Shown here: one piece after another, positions 56,450-64,000 of the stretch | Layout of the letters: each line of letters opens with the position of its first letter | Numbering within the stretch: position 1 is the stretch's first letter | Program-made: the position numbers and the translations under genes | Assembly (NCBI RefSeq): GCF_009827615.1 | Contig: NZ_WTYU01000002.1 | Span: 1,037,020-1,101,019, forward strand | Origin: Allopontixanthobacter confluentis | GTDB lineage: Bacteria > Pseudomonadota > Alphaproteobacteria > Sphingomonadales > Sphingomonadaceae | DNA: 64,000 bases | Reading direction: 5' to 3' | The notes under the pieces: model-generated | Told to the model about the DNA's origin: nothing | Seen by the model: only the letters and a program-made list of their open reading frames with translations | The model's database searches: none

Positions 56450-57373
56450 TCAACCGCCAGTGGGGCACCGACGATCTACCACAGTAATCCGCTGAGCTTT
56501 GGCCTCAATGACCAGGCGCTCGAGCACACCATTGCCCGGAAATGCAATTACGTAACGGGGCTTCAATCCAAGCATCTGCTCATTGCGCTTGAACCCGGCG
56601 CGGGCACCGAGACGCCTGTCTAGGGAAAATACCAGTTGCTGGATATCGCGTCGCTCGGCCCAGCTGGCTGCCAGCCGATCAACACCCTTGCTGTCGCCGC
56701 CATGGACAAGAAGCATGTCGGGAACTTGATCGTAGACCTTGTCGAGGGTTGCCCAGACGGACTGAGCGAAAGCCTTGGCCTCGTCGGTGGTTGCAAAGGA
56801 TGATCGACCACCTGCAAAAACGATTGGCGTGCCTTCGGGTGAGTGGGCGGCTCGGCGCCGTTCGGCGCGGGTGCGTAGAAAATCGCGGGCATCAACAACG
56901 GCTGATGTGATCTTGGCGGAGTGGTTCGGCCGGGAGCCGGACATGGGCTTCCATGAGGATCCAATCTCGTCGAGGTACAACGCAGCCGCAGTTTCCCGCA
57001 TCTGTTCAAAAGCGATCATGCTGGCTTCTGCCGCCTGCGCACGTGCAACCTGCTCGTCGAGATTGCTCGAATGGATTTCCGACCCATCGGCGGAGGCAAG
57101 CAAAGCGCGGATCTCGTCGCTCGCGCGGTCGAGCAGGGTCGATTTGCGGCTGGCTGCGCGATGGAAAAGATTGACGAAGCCCCAGGCGATATCCTCTGCA
57201 TCGGCCTCAAGAGCGGAATCTGCAAACATCGCAAAGAGGTCTGACCAGGCTCCGGCAAGCGTCTGATTGATTGCTTCGTCACAAGGAAAATCGGTCTGGG
57301 TAAATGGCGCGGGCTTGATGCTGAAGCCTGACAGGTCAAGGCCTGCGAGGTGGTCAATGAAGGTGTCATACAT
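56450..57373 (-). CDS. DUF2493 (YspA-like, SLOG superfamily) protein
   Basis: ATG 57373 follows AGGAG and gives 307 aa. The C-terminal third is the DUF2493 domain: VFAGGRSSF, then LLVHGGDSKGVDRLAASWA and VIAFPGNG, the glycine-rich pattern of SLOG-fold nucleotide or nucleic-acid-binding proteins. The N-terminal 190 residues are helical and acidic with no family I can name. DUF2493 genes are frequent on alphaproteobacterial plasmids near ssb and ardC. It is preceded by structured element B. Confidence 0.8.
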   Translation of the reverse strand: MYDTFIDHLAGLDLSGFSIKPAPFTQTDFPCDEAINQTLAGAWSDLFAMFADSALEADAEDIAWGFVNLFHRAASRKSTLLDRASDEIRALLASADGSEIHSSNLDEQVARAQAAEASMIAFEQMRETAAALYLDEIGSSWKPMSGSRPNHSAKITSAVVDARDFLRTRAERRRAAHSPEGTPIVFAGGRSSFATTDEAKAFAQSVWATLDKVYDQVPDMLLVHGGDSKGVDRLAASWAERRDIQQLVFSLDRRLGARAGFKRNEQMLGLKPRYVIAFPGNGVLERLVIEAKAQRITVVDRRCPTGG

Positions 57374-57464
57374 GGTCAAATCTCCTGATCTATTCGAGGA
57401 ATCAGAAGACGCGACTTGATTGACTCGCTCCCGATCCGCCGGAGCCCGATCAGGGCCGGGACAA

Positions 57465-57555
57465 GGGTGAAAGCGCACCGCGTGAGCGGGAAACCTGCGG
57501 CCCTAGGCTGGCGCGGGTAACACGGGCCGACGGGCCGCAGGTTGCGCCTTCACCC
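57465..57555 (-). promoter_or_regulatory. Structured leader element B upstream of the DUF2493 gene
   Basis: AACCTGCGGCCC (57492-57503) pairs exactly with GGGCCGCAGGTT (57532-57543), and an outer GGGTGAAAGCGCA (57465-57477) pairs with TGCGCCTTCACCC (57543-57555). A further GGGCCGG/CCGGCCC pair lies outside at 57453-57459 and 57558-57564. The loop contains GGGTAACACGGGCCG, nearly the same as in element A. GGGAAACCTG starts at 57488, 115 nt before the start codon at 57373, as in element A. Two structures with the same edges and loop but compensating stem changes argue for selection on folding. Confidence 0.62.
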
Positions 57556-57666
57556 GACCGGCCCAGGGCCTCTCCCGGCGGAATGGGTCGAGACAAATCA
57601 GTGACTCTTTACCGAAATGGGCCGGAGTGCGACCTTTGCTGCCAATGCGAAACTGCCGAACCGATG

Positions 57667-58092
57667 TCATGGCGAAGCATTCGCGCGCTCGAAGATCGCC
57701 TCGCCATTGGAAAATCGTCCAACGAGACGGAGCTCTCCAAACACTTTGATGAATCTGTCAGACACCTGGGTGAGCCATTGCTGGGCACGGCCCGATCTCG
57801 CTTTTCGGTAGTCGGCCTCCCAATAGCGGCTATCGTCGCGTTCAACGATCCAGATGGCAGCGAGACCGCAATAGGTTGAAACCCCGCAATCCGCGAAAGC
57901 GTTGCGAAGGAGGATACGATCTTCACGCCCACGCCAGCCATCAAATGGCTCGAGTGACGGAAGACAGGAACTAGCCGTTTCAACGATGTCCTCAACGAGA
58001 CATTCGTAGGCCCAGTCCCAGTCGTCTTCAGCTTCGTCGACCAGACGAAATGCGACGATGGCACCCGTCGGATAGCTCACAGAGCGTCCCAT
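57667..58092 (-). CDS. Hypothetical protein translated with ardC
   Basis: ATG 58092 is preceded by AAGGAG, which itself overlaps the ardC stop, so the 141-aa product is probably co-expressed with ArdC. It is acidic at the N-terminus (VDEAEDDWDWAYECLVEDI), with several Trp and Cys residues. No motif is recognised. Co-transcription with an antirestriction gene makes an anti-defence role the first hypothesis. Confidence 0.65.
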   Translation of the reverse strand: MGRSVSYPTGAIVAFRLVDEAEDDWDWAYECLVEDIVETASSCLPSLEPFDGWRGREDRILLRNAFADCGVSTYCGLAAIWIVERDDSRYWEADYRKARSGRAQQWLTQVSDRFIKVFGELRLVGRFSNGEAIFERANASP

Positions 58093-58103
58093 GGTGGTCT
58101 CCT

Positions 58104-59039
58104 TCAAGCTGCCTGTTCGAGATCGTTGTCGCCTTCAGACGACTGGCGCTCATCCAGACCGCCAAGGCGCATCAGCAAGCTTGCCGCTTGCTCGGCCTTT
58201 GCTGCGGCTGTCAGGATTGCCCTGTCGTCGGACCTCAACAACTTCAGCCAAGACGCAATGTAGCTCGCGTGATGGTCGAGGTGAGTCACGGGAAGACCAA
58301 GTTCTGCGCCGAGAATTGCCGAAGACAGTTCGGCTACGAGTTCTTCGGCCGCATAGGCCTCGCTGCCAAAGCGGTTCTTCAGATCGCGATCGAGCCGCGA
58401 TGAATGTCCGGTCCAATGCGAAAGCTCATGCGCGAGCGTTGCGTAATAGTGCTCGTATGCGTCGAAAAGATCACTCGGCGGCATTGTGACCCGGTCACGA
58501 ACGGGTTCGTAATAGGCTTCGCAGCCGTGGTGGCGAAGATTAGCGCCGACAGACCCGAAGAAGCAATCGAGCCGTTCCTGCCGCCCTTCCGGCTCTACGG
58601 GTGCGAGGAGCGGTTGCGGATAGTACATTTGCGGTAGACCATCGCACTGGTCGGCATTGAATACAGCATAAGCCTTAAGGACGCGGCGCGTCTCAGTGTC
58701 ATCTTGGCCGCTGGGACCTTCGACCTCCTTCTCGTAGGTCTTGTAGAAGATCGCTATGGTCGACTTCTCGCCTTTGCGAACCTGCCCGCCAAGCTTGTGG
58801 CATTGGCGGTATGTCATCCAATAGGGTGAGGAATAGCCAGATGCATCAGCGATCATCCAAAGCCAGAAGGTGTTCATGCCCTGATAGGGCGTTCCACACG
58901 CACGAAGGGGACGTGAGACGGGTAGTCCTCGCCAAGGCTTGACCCAGGGCTTGGTGCCCTGTTCGAGCTTCTCGATGATTGTGGCGGTTATCCGCTGTGC
59001 GGGAGACTGCGACGAGGCTGAGCGCTTGAATTTGGGCAT
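58104..59039 (-). CDS. ardC: ArdC-family antirestriction protein
   Basis: ATG 59039 follows AGGAG. The 311-aa product has an N-terminal ssDNA-binding ArdC domain (ITATIIEKLEQGTKPWVKPW, YQGMNTFWLW). A zincin-like C-terminal domain has the HExxH motif LAHELSHWTGHSSRLDR near residue 218. ArdC proteins protect incoming plasmid DNA from restriction, at least for some types, and probably travel or are expressed early in conjugation. It heads the cluster furthest from the oriT candidate. Confidence 0.9.
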   Translation of the reverse strand: MPKFKRSASSQSPAQRITATIIEKLEQGTKPWVKPWRGLPVSRPLRACGTPYQGMNTFWLWMIADASGYSSPYWMTYRQCHKLGGQVRKGEKSTIAIFYKTYEKEVEGPSGQDDTETRRVLKAYAVFNADQCDGLPQMYYPQPLLAPVEPEGRQERLDCFFGSVGANLRHHGCEAYYEPVRDRVTMPPSDLFDAYEHYYATLAHELSHWTGHSSRLDRDLKNRFGSEAYAAEELVAELSSAILGAELGLPVTHLDHHASYIASWLKLLRSDDRAILTAAAKAEQAASLLMRLGGLDERQSSEGDNDLEQAA

Positions 59040-59331
59040 GGAAAATCTCCTGATTGCCGAGACGAGATTGTCCCAGAGCACTCAGAAACAGCCCACTCTC
59101 CTCTTCAATATTTGTCGGCTTTGCGCGCCAATCTCGATCGTACAAAAAACAAAACTAGAAGCCCCAAAGCCGCCATTGCTGGGCCTCAAGAGTCATTGGT
59201 AACAATTCTAAGTGCCAAAATGCGCAAACGTTGCCTTCATCGAAGCGAACGATCCCAATTAGCCCTTGAAATGTTCGTGATGTGTTCCCAAATCGAAAGC
59301 ACTCTTAACATGGGGAGCGATAGCGGGGAAA

Positions 59332-60753
59332 ATGAAGCAGTTGGAGATTGAAAACGAACTGCGTGACGTGGTTAGCCGCGTGATCGTACAAGTCGAACTC
59401 GCGACTGCGCAAGGCCGTACTGACATTAACCTTGCTTTGGAAGATGCGCTTATTCCCATTTTACAACTGGTCTACAATCTTCCCAACCTCACGAACTTAA
59501 ACAGAAAACAGAAGAATTTCCCCGGTATCGATCTTGGAGATGATAGCGATAGAGTCGCCTTTCAGGTGACATCGACGACATCACTCGACAAGGTAAAAGA
59601 CACTGTTCGACAATTTGTTGAACGAAAATATTTCAACAGCTTTGACGAACTTTATGTGTTGATGCTTGTCGCAAAACAGTCGTCCTATAGCCAGTCATCC
59701 ATCGATGCACTGATTGACGATGAATTTGAATTTCGTTGCAAAGATCATATTGTCGATCTTCGTGACCTACTCGGGTTGGTAACTTCCCTTCGGCTGACGC
59801 AACAATCCCGGGTTCTCGATGAGTTCAAGCGCATTCTCGGCGAGGTCGATGCGTTTATCAGTTACTCTTCGGAAAAGATCGATCTACCCGATACCATTAC
59901 ATCTAACATGCAGCGCGTCGTGCTGCCTGACGCCGTATATGTTGCCGATCTGAATTTCGATGACAAAGAGATCGTCAAAGCCGCGCGAACTGAACTTGGT
60001 TACAAAGGATATAAGGGCCGGTGGCCAAGTCCACGTTCGGTAGCCAAGATGGCGTTACGCTTGAATGAAGTCCAGAACGACGCGTGGGTTCGCTTTGACG
60101 GCCGAATGTTCTCGTTTCGCGACTTCTCCGAGACAGGCCTCCTTCGTGTGGTCGATGAAGGTACTTTGGAACGCCTCGAAATCACTGATCTTACTGACTC
60201 AGGCGAGATCGATAATATCAATCTGATTAAACAATTGCTTCATGCAGAGGCGTCGGAGCAACTGAAATCGCGGAATGTTCGGACTCATCCTAGAGATCGG
60301 TTTTTCTTTTTTGGGCCCGGAGATGAAGATGATGCAATGCGGAAGGAGTCATGGGTCGGTAAAAAGAAGGCGGTTCGCACAGTTTATGAGCGCAAACAGC
60401 AAAAGAAGGCTCCTGAGAAAGTTGCCTTTCACAAACACCTATCCTTCGATCTTGCATTCACCCAAATGGGCGATGAATGGTACGCGGTGATCCTGCCTAG
60501 CTGGTATTATTCCTATAACGGCTACAAGCAATCAAACTGGCATCATGATTATCTCTCACAGCAGAAGCGGCTCGAACGCAACGCGACTGTTCGTAATCTG
60601 GTTCGATTTACGGCTTTTTTTCTATCCAGTATCAACGATGATGATCCTGCCCTGCCTCGCTTTGGATCTCTGTTAGACTTTGATCTGAGCGACAACAATG
60701 ATGGTGGGACTGAGAGCGAAACCGACGAACCGCTTGAGGAGCAGGCAGCATGA
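59332..60753 (+). CDS. SMEK nuclease-like domain fused to APAZ (short-Argonaute partner)
   Basis: The 473-aa protein has two parts. Residues 1-170 match the SMEK-type domain with NFPGIDLGD and AFQVTSTTSLDKVKDT. Asp67, Gln78 and Lys87 could form a PD-(D/E)xK-like site of the Q-type. Residues 185-440 look like APAZ, the N/L1/L2-like domain of short-Argonaute partners: VVLPDAVYVADLN, AWVRFDGRMFSFRDFSE, DEWYAVILPSWYYSYNG and LSQQKRLERNATVRN. APAZ proteins form a heterodimer with the Argonaute. The last 30 residues are acidic. It ends in an ATGA overlap with the Argonaute gene. Base composition is visibly lower in GC than the tra genes. Confidence 0.75.
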   Translation: MKQLEIENELRDVVSRVIVQVELATAQGRTDINLALEDALIPILQLVYNLPNLTNLNRKQKNFPGIDLGDDSDRVAFQVTSTTSLDKVKDTVRQFVERKYFNSFDELYVLMLVAKQSSYSQSSIDALIDDEFEFRCKDHIVDLRDLLGLVTSLRLTQQSRVLDEFKRILGEVDAFISYSSEKIDLPDTITSNMQRVVLPDAVYVADLNFDDKEIVKAARTELGYKGYKGRWPSPRSVAKMALRLNEVQNDAWVRFDGRMFSFRDFSETGLLRVVDEGTLERLEITDLTDSGEIDNINLIKQLLHAEASEQLKSRNVRTHPRDRFFFFGPGDEDDAMRKESWVGKKKAVRTVYERKQQKKAPEKVAFHKHLSFDLAFTQMGDEWYAVILPSWYYSYNGYKQSNWHHDYLSQQKRLERNATVRNLVRFTAFFLSSINDDDPALPRFGSLLDFDLSDNNDGGTESETDEPLEEQAA

Positions 60754-62165
60754 AGCTCGCAAAACTGCCTGAACCTTTGCTAGAGTTTGGTTCCGGAACG
60801 CATGTCTGCCCAAGAACCGGCATCGAGCAGATGAGCGTTTATGATAAAAAGGACGAGCTGCGCCGCACCGAACTTCGTATTGGCGTTGTCGGTCGCGGTG
60901 AAGGGGTCGACCTTCTCGATGATTGGTTGCGGCGCTGCCGCAATGGCATTGAGCGGAAAAAGAAGTCCGACCTCAAAAACCTTTTCCGTGGATTTGGCGG
61001 CATTAGCCAAACGCATGGTTTTCTAACCCGCTTCATCAATTCGCCTAATTACACCCGCACATTGCGAAAGTCGGATGTGACGCAGGTGGTTCTGCTCGGT
61101 TCGCGCACGCAGCGCGTAGAAAAAGCGGTAAACCTATATTACGAGCAGGTTCGATTTTTGGCTGAGAACAGAACGGTGGACGTTATTGTTTGTGTCGTGC
61201 CGAATGAGATGTTTGACTCGCTGACTGGTAGCACGAATGACAATGACGACGAGAAAGAAGGGCGCGCGATTGAGCATAATTTTCGCCGCTTGCTCAAAGC
61301 CAAATGTATGCATCTCGGTATTCCGCTTCAGCTAGTCCGCGAAAAGACAATTCAAATCACGGCCTATTCCGGCGAACAGCAGGATCCGGCGACAAAAGCA
61401 TGGAATTTCGTCACTGCGCTCTATTACAAGGGCAATCGAACAATTCCTTGGCGTCTTGTCGAAGACAGTGAGAAGCCGAAAACGTGTTATATAGGGATCG
61501 GCTTTTACAAGAGCCGAGACGGCGAAACATTGTCATCGAGCCTAGCTCAGGTTTTCGATGAATTCGGACACGGGATCATTCTACGCGGAACACCGGTGTC
61601 GATTGACAAGAGCGACCGGCGACCATTTCTCAGCGAAGATCAGGCCTACGATTTGCTGACGGGCGCTTTAGAGGAATACGATCGCGCTCTCGAACAAATG
61701 CCAGCACGGATCGTAATTCATAAATCGAGCCATTTTCGCGAGACCGAGCGGGCAGGATTCAGCCGCGCGCTCAGCGACAAGGGAATTCGCTCCAAGGATT
61801 TCGTCACCATTACAGGTACGGATATTCGCCTGTTTGCCGATACAAATTATCCGCCGGAACGTGGCACGTTAATGACAATGGCCGAAAATGAAGGCGTTCT
61901 TTATACGCGCGGCACGGTCCAATTCTACAAAACCTATCCTGGGGCCTATGTTCCGAGCCCATTGAAAATTACGGTCTACGAGCAGGACTCATCGCTTGAA
62001 GCGATCTGCAAGGAGATTATGGGATTGACCAAGATGAACTGGAACAACACGCAGTTGGACGGTCGCCTACCCATCACTCTGGAATGCGCAAACAAGATTG
62101 GAGACATCATGAAGTATGTCGGCGAGTCAGAGAAACCTCAGGTGAGCTACAGCTTCTATATGTGA
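60750..62165 (+). CDS. Short prokaryotic Argonaute (MID-PIWI), catalytically inactive
   Basis: At 471 aa with no PAZ domain it has short-pAgo size. The MID part (about 105-230) includes VTQVVLLGSRTQRVEKAV and HLGIPLQLVREKTIQI, the usual Q-containing guide-binding turn. The PIWI part begins with CYIGIGFYKS (246-255), where active enzymes carry Asp in place of Gly. RIVIHKSSHFRETERAG (320-336) lacks the Asp of the HRDG box. The C-terminus has ECANKIGDIMKYV and ends in aromatic SYSFYM, typical of the family. It would bind a guide, recognise invader nucleic acid and switch on the SMEK nuclease partner. Confidence 0.8.
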   Translation: MKLAKLPEPLLEFGSGTHVCPRTGIEQMSVYDKKDELRRTELRIGVVGRGEGVDLLDDWLRRCRNGIERKKKSDLKNLFRGFGGISQTHGFLTRFINSPNYTRTLRKSDVTQVVLLGSRTQRVEKAVNLYYEQVRFLAENRTVDVIVCVVPNEMFDSLTGSTNDNDDEKEGRAIEHNFRRLLKAKCMHLGIPLQLVREKTIQITAYSGEQQDPATKAWNFVTALYYKGNRTIPWRLVEDSEKPKTCYIGIGFYKSRDGETLSSSLAQVFDEFGHGIILRGTPVSIDKSDRRPFLSEDQAYDLLTGALEEYDRALEQMPARIVIHKSSHFRETERAGFSRALSDKGIRSKDFVTITGTDIRLFADTNYPPERGTLMTMAENEGVLYTRGTVQFYKTYPGAYVPSPLKITVYEQDSSLEAICKEIMGLTKMNWNNTQLDGRLPITLECANKIGDIMKYVGESEKPQVSYSFYM

Positions 62166-62402
62166 AAGGAGTTAGTTTCTTTGACCTTTGTTTTCACCGA
62201 ATTTCAACGTCGTTCCTCCTGCGACTGTATCTTTGGCAGGTTTCCAATCAGATTATGAATTTTGAATGACTGTTTGTGCGGCTTCACGCGACAGCACACC
62301 GGCCACTATCGGCTTAATTGCGGCAGTCAGCAAATTGCTTCATCTACACGCAACATTCAGTAGTTTTTCGATGCGCAAAATGACATGCAGACGTCAGGCG
62401 CT

Positions 62403-63851
62403 TCAAGGCCGGTTCGGATCGTCATCGACGCAGCTATAGAATTCCTTTAATTTGTTGTGGGTCTTCAATTGTTCGGGACGATAATATTTGATCTCGTCTA
62501 CGATCGGAACTGGGCCAGCCTCAAATCTGTCGAAGACGCTGTGATGTAGTTCACCTTCTTCGTAGACATATCGTGGCTTCTTTTTCCACGCCAATCTGAA
62601 AGCCTCCGACATCCAACGCTCTTCATGCTGTAGGCCGCGATGATCTCCGAAGGTCTGCAGCAGACCATTGTTGATCACGATTTCCGGAACGCACTCCTGA
62701 AGCTCTTGGACCATCCAGCTTAGTGCAATATCGCTCAGTCGTGACTCACTCTCTCTGTAACTCCCACCGATGTCGCTATGACAACCTGCGAACCAAACCT
62801 GTTTCAACCACCGAGGAACCTGGTCTACTCTGCGCGTGGGCGTATTGGTCGGCCCCCATTTGACGCGTGGAAAATCTGCCCGCTCTTCGTCAATTGCCAT
62901 CGCATGACGTGCATAATTCACCTCCCCAGACAAATACTTGTCATAGTTTGCGGTCCGCCAGAATGCCCAATGGATTGAACGTTTCTTCAAGTTTGAGTTG
63001 GAGACTTCACTAAGATCGATCTCTAACTTTTTGTCGATTGGAGAGTAGCTCTTGAGCAAGATGCGCGCCAAATGTGCGAGCCATCCGAGGACCATCGCTA
63101 CCGATCCCAAACCAAGAAGTTTCCATGCCCAGTGAAGTTCAAACCAGAAAGAGGCGACCACAAAAAGGACTGTCGTCAACAGGGCGCCGGAGAAGAGTAA
63201 CTTCAATTTGTCACTGCCCAAGGCGGCAACGCTGTCGAAGACTCCGATAAAATGCGGTTCAACATTGCCTCTGGGTGCGGCCGGGTCTTGGTTTTGTGAT
63301 GATCCGTATCGAATTCGGAACCGGCGACCGAGCTCTTCCCTCTGGTCAAAATAGGGTTGTTCACTACGAGGCTTTCCAGCTCCATGATTGTAGACTTCTT
63401 GAACAGCTTCCCGCGCGATTTTGCGCAAAGTCTTGCCGTACTTGGGCATAGGACTTCCGTTAGGCAGCTGAGTAGGCACTCCGCACAAGTTGAGTACGGT
63501 CGCGAGAGCTCGAACGGTATACGCGCCCCGCGAAAAACCGAATACGCAGATCCGGTCACCGGGCTCGTAGGCCGCGACAACTGCTTCGTAACAGTCGATA
63601 ATATTTGTATCGATACCCGTTCCGATCGTTGCTTCGAGAAAATGCTTCGTCCGCTTGAACGTCCAGCCGCTCACCTCGCCTTTACCCAGACCGGGATCAT
63701 AGAACGCAAACTGTTGACGAGGATCAATTGGTGATGACGGCCCGGGTCGAGTGGCCCTGTAGAGCTTATAAATGTTCGATAACTTTTGATCTGGGCGCAC
63801 ACCGCCGATCTGGCCAGTTCCATCAGAAAAAATAAGGATGTTTTTAGCCAT
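62403..63851 (-). CDS. DUF2235 alpha/beta-hydrolase (Tle1-like) membrane protein
   Basis: The 482-aa protein opens with NILIFSDGTGQ and has the lipase nucleophile motif GFSRGAY with Ser107, a FDSVAALG aspartate near 206, and GCHSDIGGSY near 355 for the catalytic His, the DUF2235 triad. Two membrane helices (about 217-265) split the domain. DUF2235 proteins include T6SS phospholipase effectors such as Tle1, but no secretion or immunity gene is adjacent here. It converges on the Argonaute gene across a 237-bp gap that shows no clear terminator. It may be membrane-targeting cargo. Confidence 0.85.
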   Translation of the reverse strand: MAKNILIFSDGTGQIGGVRPDQKLSNIYKLYRATRPGPSSPIDPRQQFAFYDPGLGKGEVSGWTFKRTKHFLEATIGTGIDTNIIDCYEAVVAAYEPGDRICVFGFSRGAYTVRALATVLNLCGVPTQLPNGSPMPKYGKTLRKIAREAVQEVYNHGAGKPRSEQPYFDQREELGRRFRIRYGSSQNQDPAAPRGNVEPHFIGVFDSVAALGSDKLKLLFSGALLTTVLFVVASFWFELHWAWKLLGLGSVAMVLGWLAHLARILLKSYSPIDKKLEIDLSEVSNSNLKKRSIHWAFWRTANYDKYLSGEVNYARHAMAIDEERADFPRVKWGPTNTPTRRVDQVPRWLKQVWFAGCHSDIGGSYRESESRLSDIALSWMVQELQECVPEIVINNGLLQTFGDHRGLQHEERWMSEAFRLAWKKKPRYVYEEGELHHSVFDRFEAGPVPIVDEIKYYRPEQLKTHNKLKEFYSCVDDDPNRP

Positions 63852-63905
63852 CGTGTATGCCTTAAGTTTGATAAGTCGGAATGCCGTTCCTAACAGCCAG
63901 CGCCG

Positions 63906-63995
63906 CTAGTGAGTAGGCACGGTTCGCCACTTAGTCGGGTATTCGTCTCGCTCGCCTTCCCAATTGCCCGTTAGTATTTGAAAGTGAGAACACAT
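63906..63995 (-). other. Short open frame at the right edge, possibly a gene remnant
   Basis: A 29-codon frame starting MCSHFQ and ending THstop is open between 63995 and 63906, upstream of the DUF2235 gene. The MC start recalls SRAP/HMCES-type proteins, but the frame is far too short and lacks a visible ribosome-binding site. The window ends at 64000, so upstream context is missing. It is recorded only as a possible remnant. Confidence 0.2.
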
Positions 63996-64000
63996 TTCTT

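Noticed and set aside
57583-57879. 98-codon plus-strand frame
   Set aside because: It overlaps antisense the 141-aa gene, which has a good ribosome-binding site linked to ardC.
60750-62165. Active long Argonaute
   Set aside because: Only 471 aa, no PAZ domain, and the catalytic aspartates are replaced.
62166-62402. Terminator or small gene between the Argonaute and DUF2235 genes
   Set aside because: Only a weak GTGAAA/TTTTCAC pairing near 62163-62200 and no convincing frame or T-tract.
1-64000. CRISPR arrays, tRNA or rRNA genes, insertion sequences, replication genes
   Set aside because: No regularly spaced repeats, cloverleaf genes, transposase motifs, or Rep/Par-like proteins were recognised while reading both strands.

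Overview
The window looks like part of a large conjugative plasmid, or an integrated conjugative element, from a high-GC alphaproteobacterium. The style of the tra operon, with near-universal ATGA start/stop overlaps, and the company of ssb, DUF2493 and ArdC genes suggest a sphingomonad or erythrobacterial host. That placement is inference. No rRNA, tRNA, replication or partition genes, or complete insertion sequences were seen.

Layout. (1) 1-17.7 kb, plus strand: an almost unbroken F-type type IV secretion operon, traA(partial)-L-E-K-B-dsbC-V-C-orf-trbI-traF(S26 peptidase)-W-U-trbC-N-F-H-G. (2) 17.7-19.7 kb: a small membrane protein gene divergent from a hipBA toxin-antitoxin pair, with a threefold operator-like repeat between and into them. 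(3) 19.8-46 kb, minus strand: a 26-kb defence island. In transcription order it holds a small HTH gene, Zorya type I zorABCD, Druantia type III druHE, and a type I restriction operon hsdMSR ending in a DUF262-HNH-AlbA_2 fusion gene. A divergent S24/CI-like repressor gene (46.4-47.0 kb) faces the head of the island. (4) 47.0-53.6 kb, minus strand: the mobilisation module, with a ribbon-helix-helix accessory protein, traD coupling protein, MobF relaxase-helicase and an HNH endonuclease. (5) 53.6-54.3 kb: a gene-free stretch rich in inverted repeats, the best oriT candidate. (6) 54.3-59.0 kb: the putative leading region, mostly transcribed toward the oriT candidate, with small acidic proteins, ssb, a DUF2493 (SLOG) protein and ArdC antirestriction. 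Two homologous long stem-loops lie exactly 115 nt upstream of the ssb and DUF2493 start codons. (7) 59.3-62.2 kb, plus strand: a two-gene short prokaryotic Argonaute system whose partner is a SMEK-type (PD-(D/E)xK-like) nuclease domain fused to APAZ. (8) 62.4-63.9 kb: a DUF2235 alpha/beta-hydrolase gene.

How it may work together. Groups 1, 4 and 5 would build the pilus, process oriT and pump the transfer strand. Group 6 would protect incoming DNA in a new host, through SSB, antirestriction and possibly unknown small anti-defence proteins. Groups 3 and 7 would defend the new host against phages and competing plasmids. The defence genes lie between the secretion genes and the mobilisation genes and just beyond the leading region, so the element appears to carry both anti-defence and defence cargo. 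The least familiar parts are the SMEK-APAZ/short-Argonaute pair, the paired leader stem-loops, and the small unknown leading-region genes.
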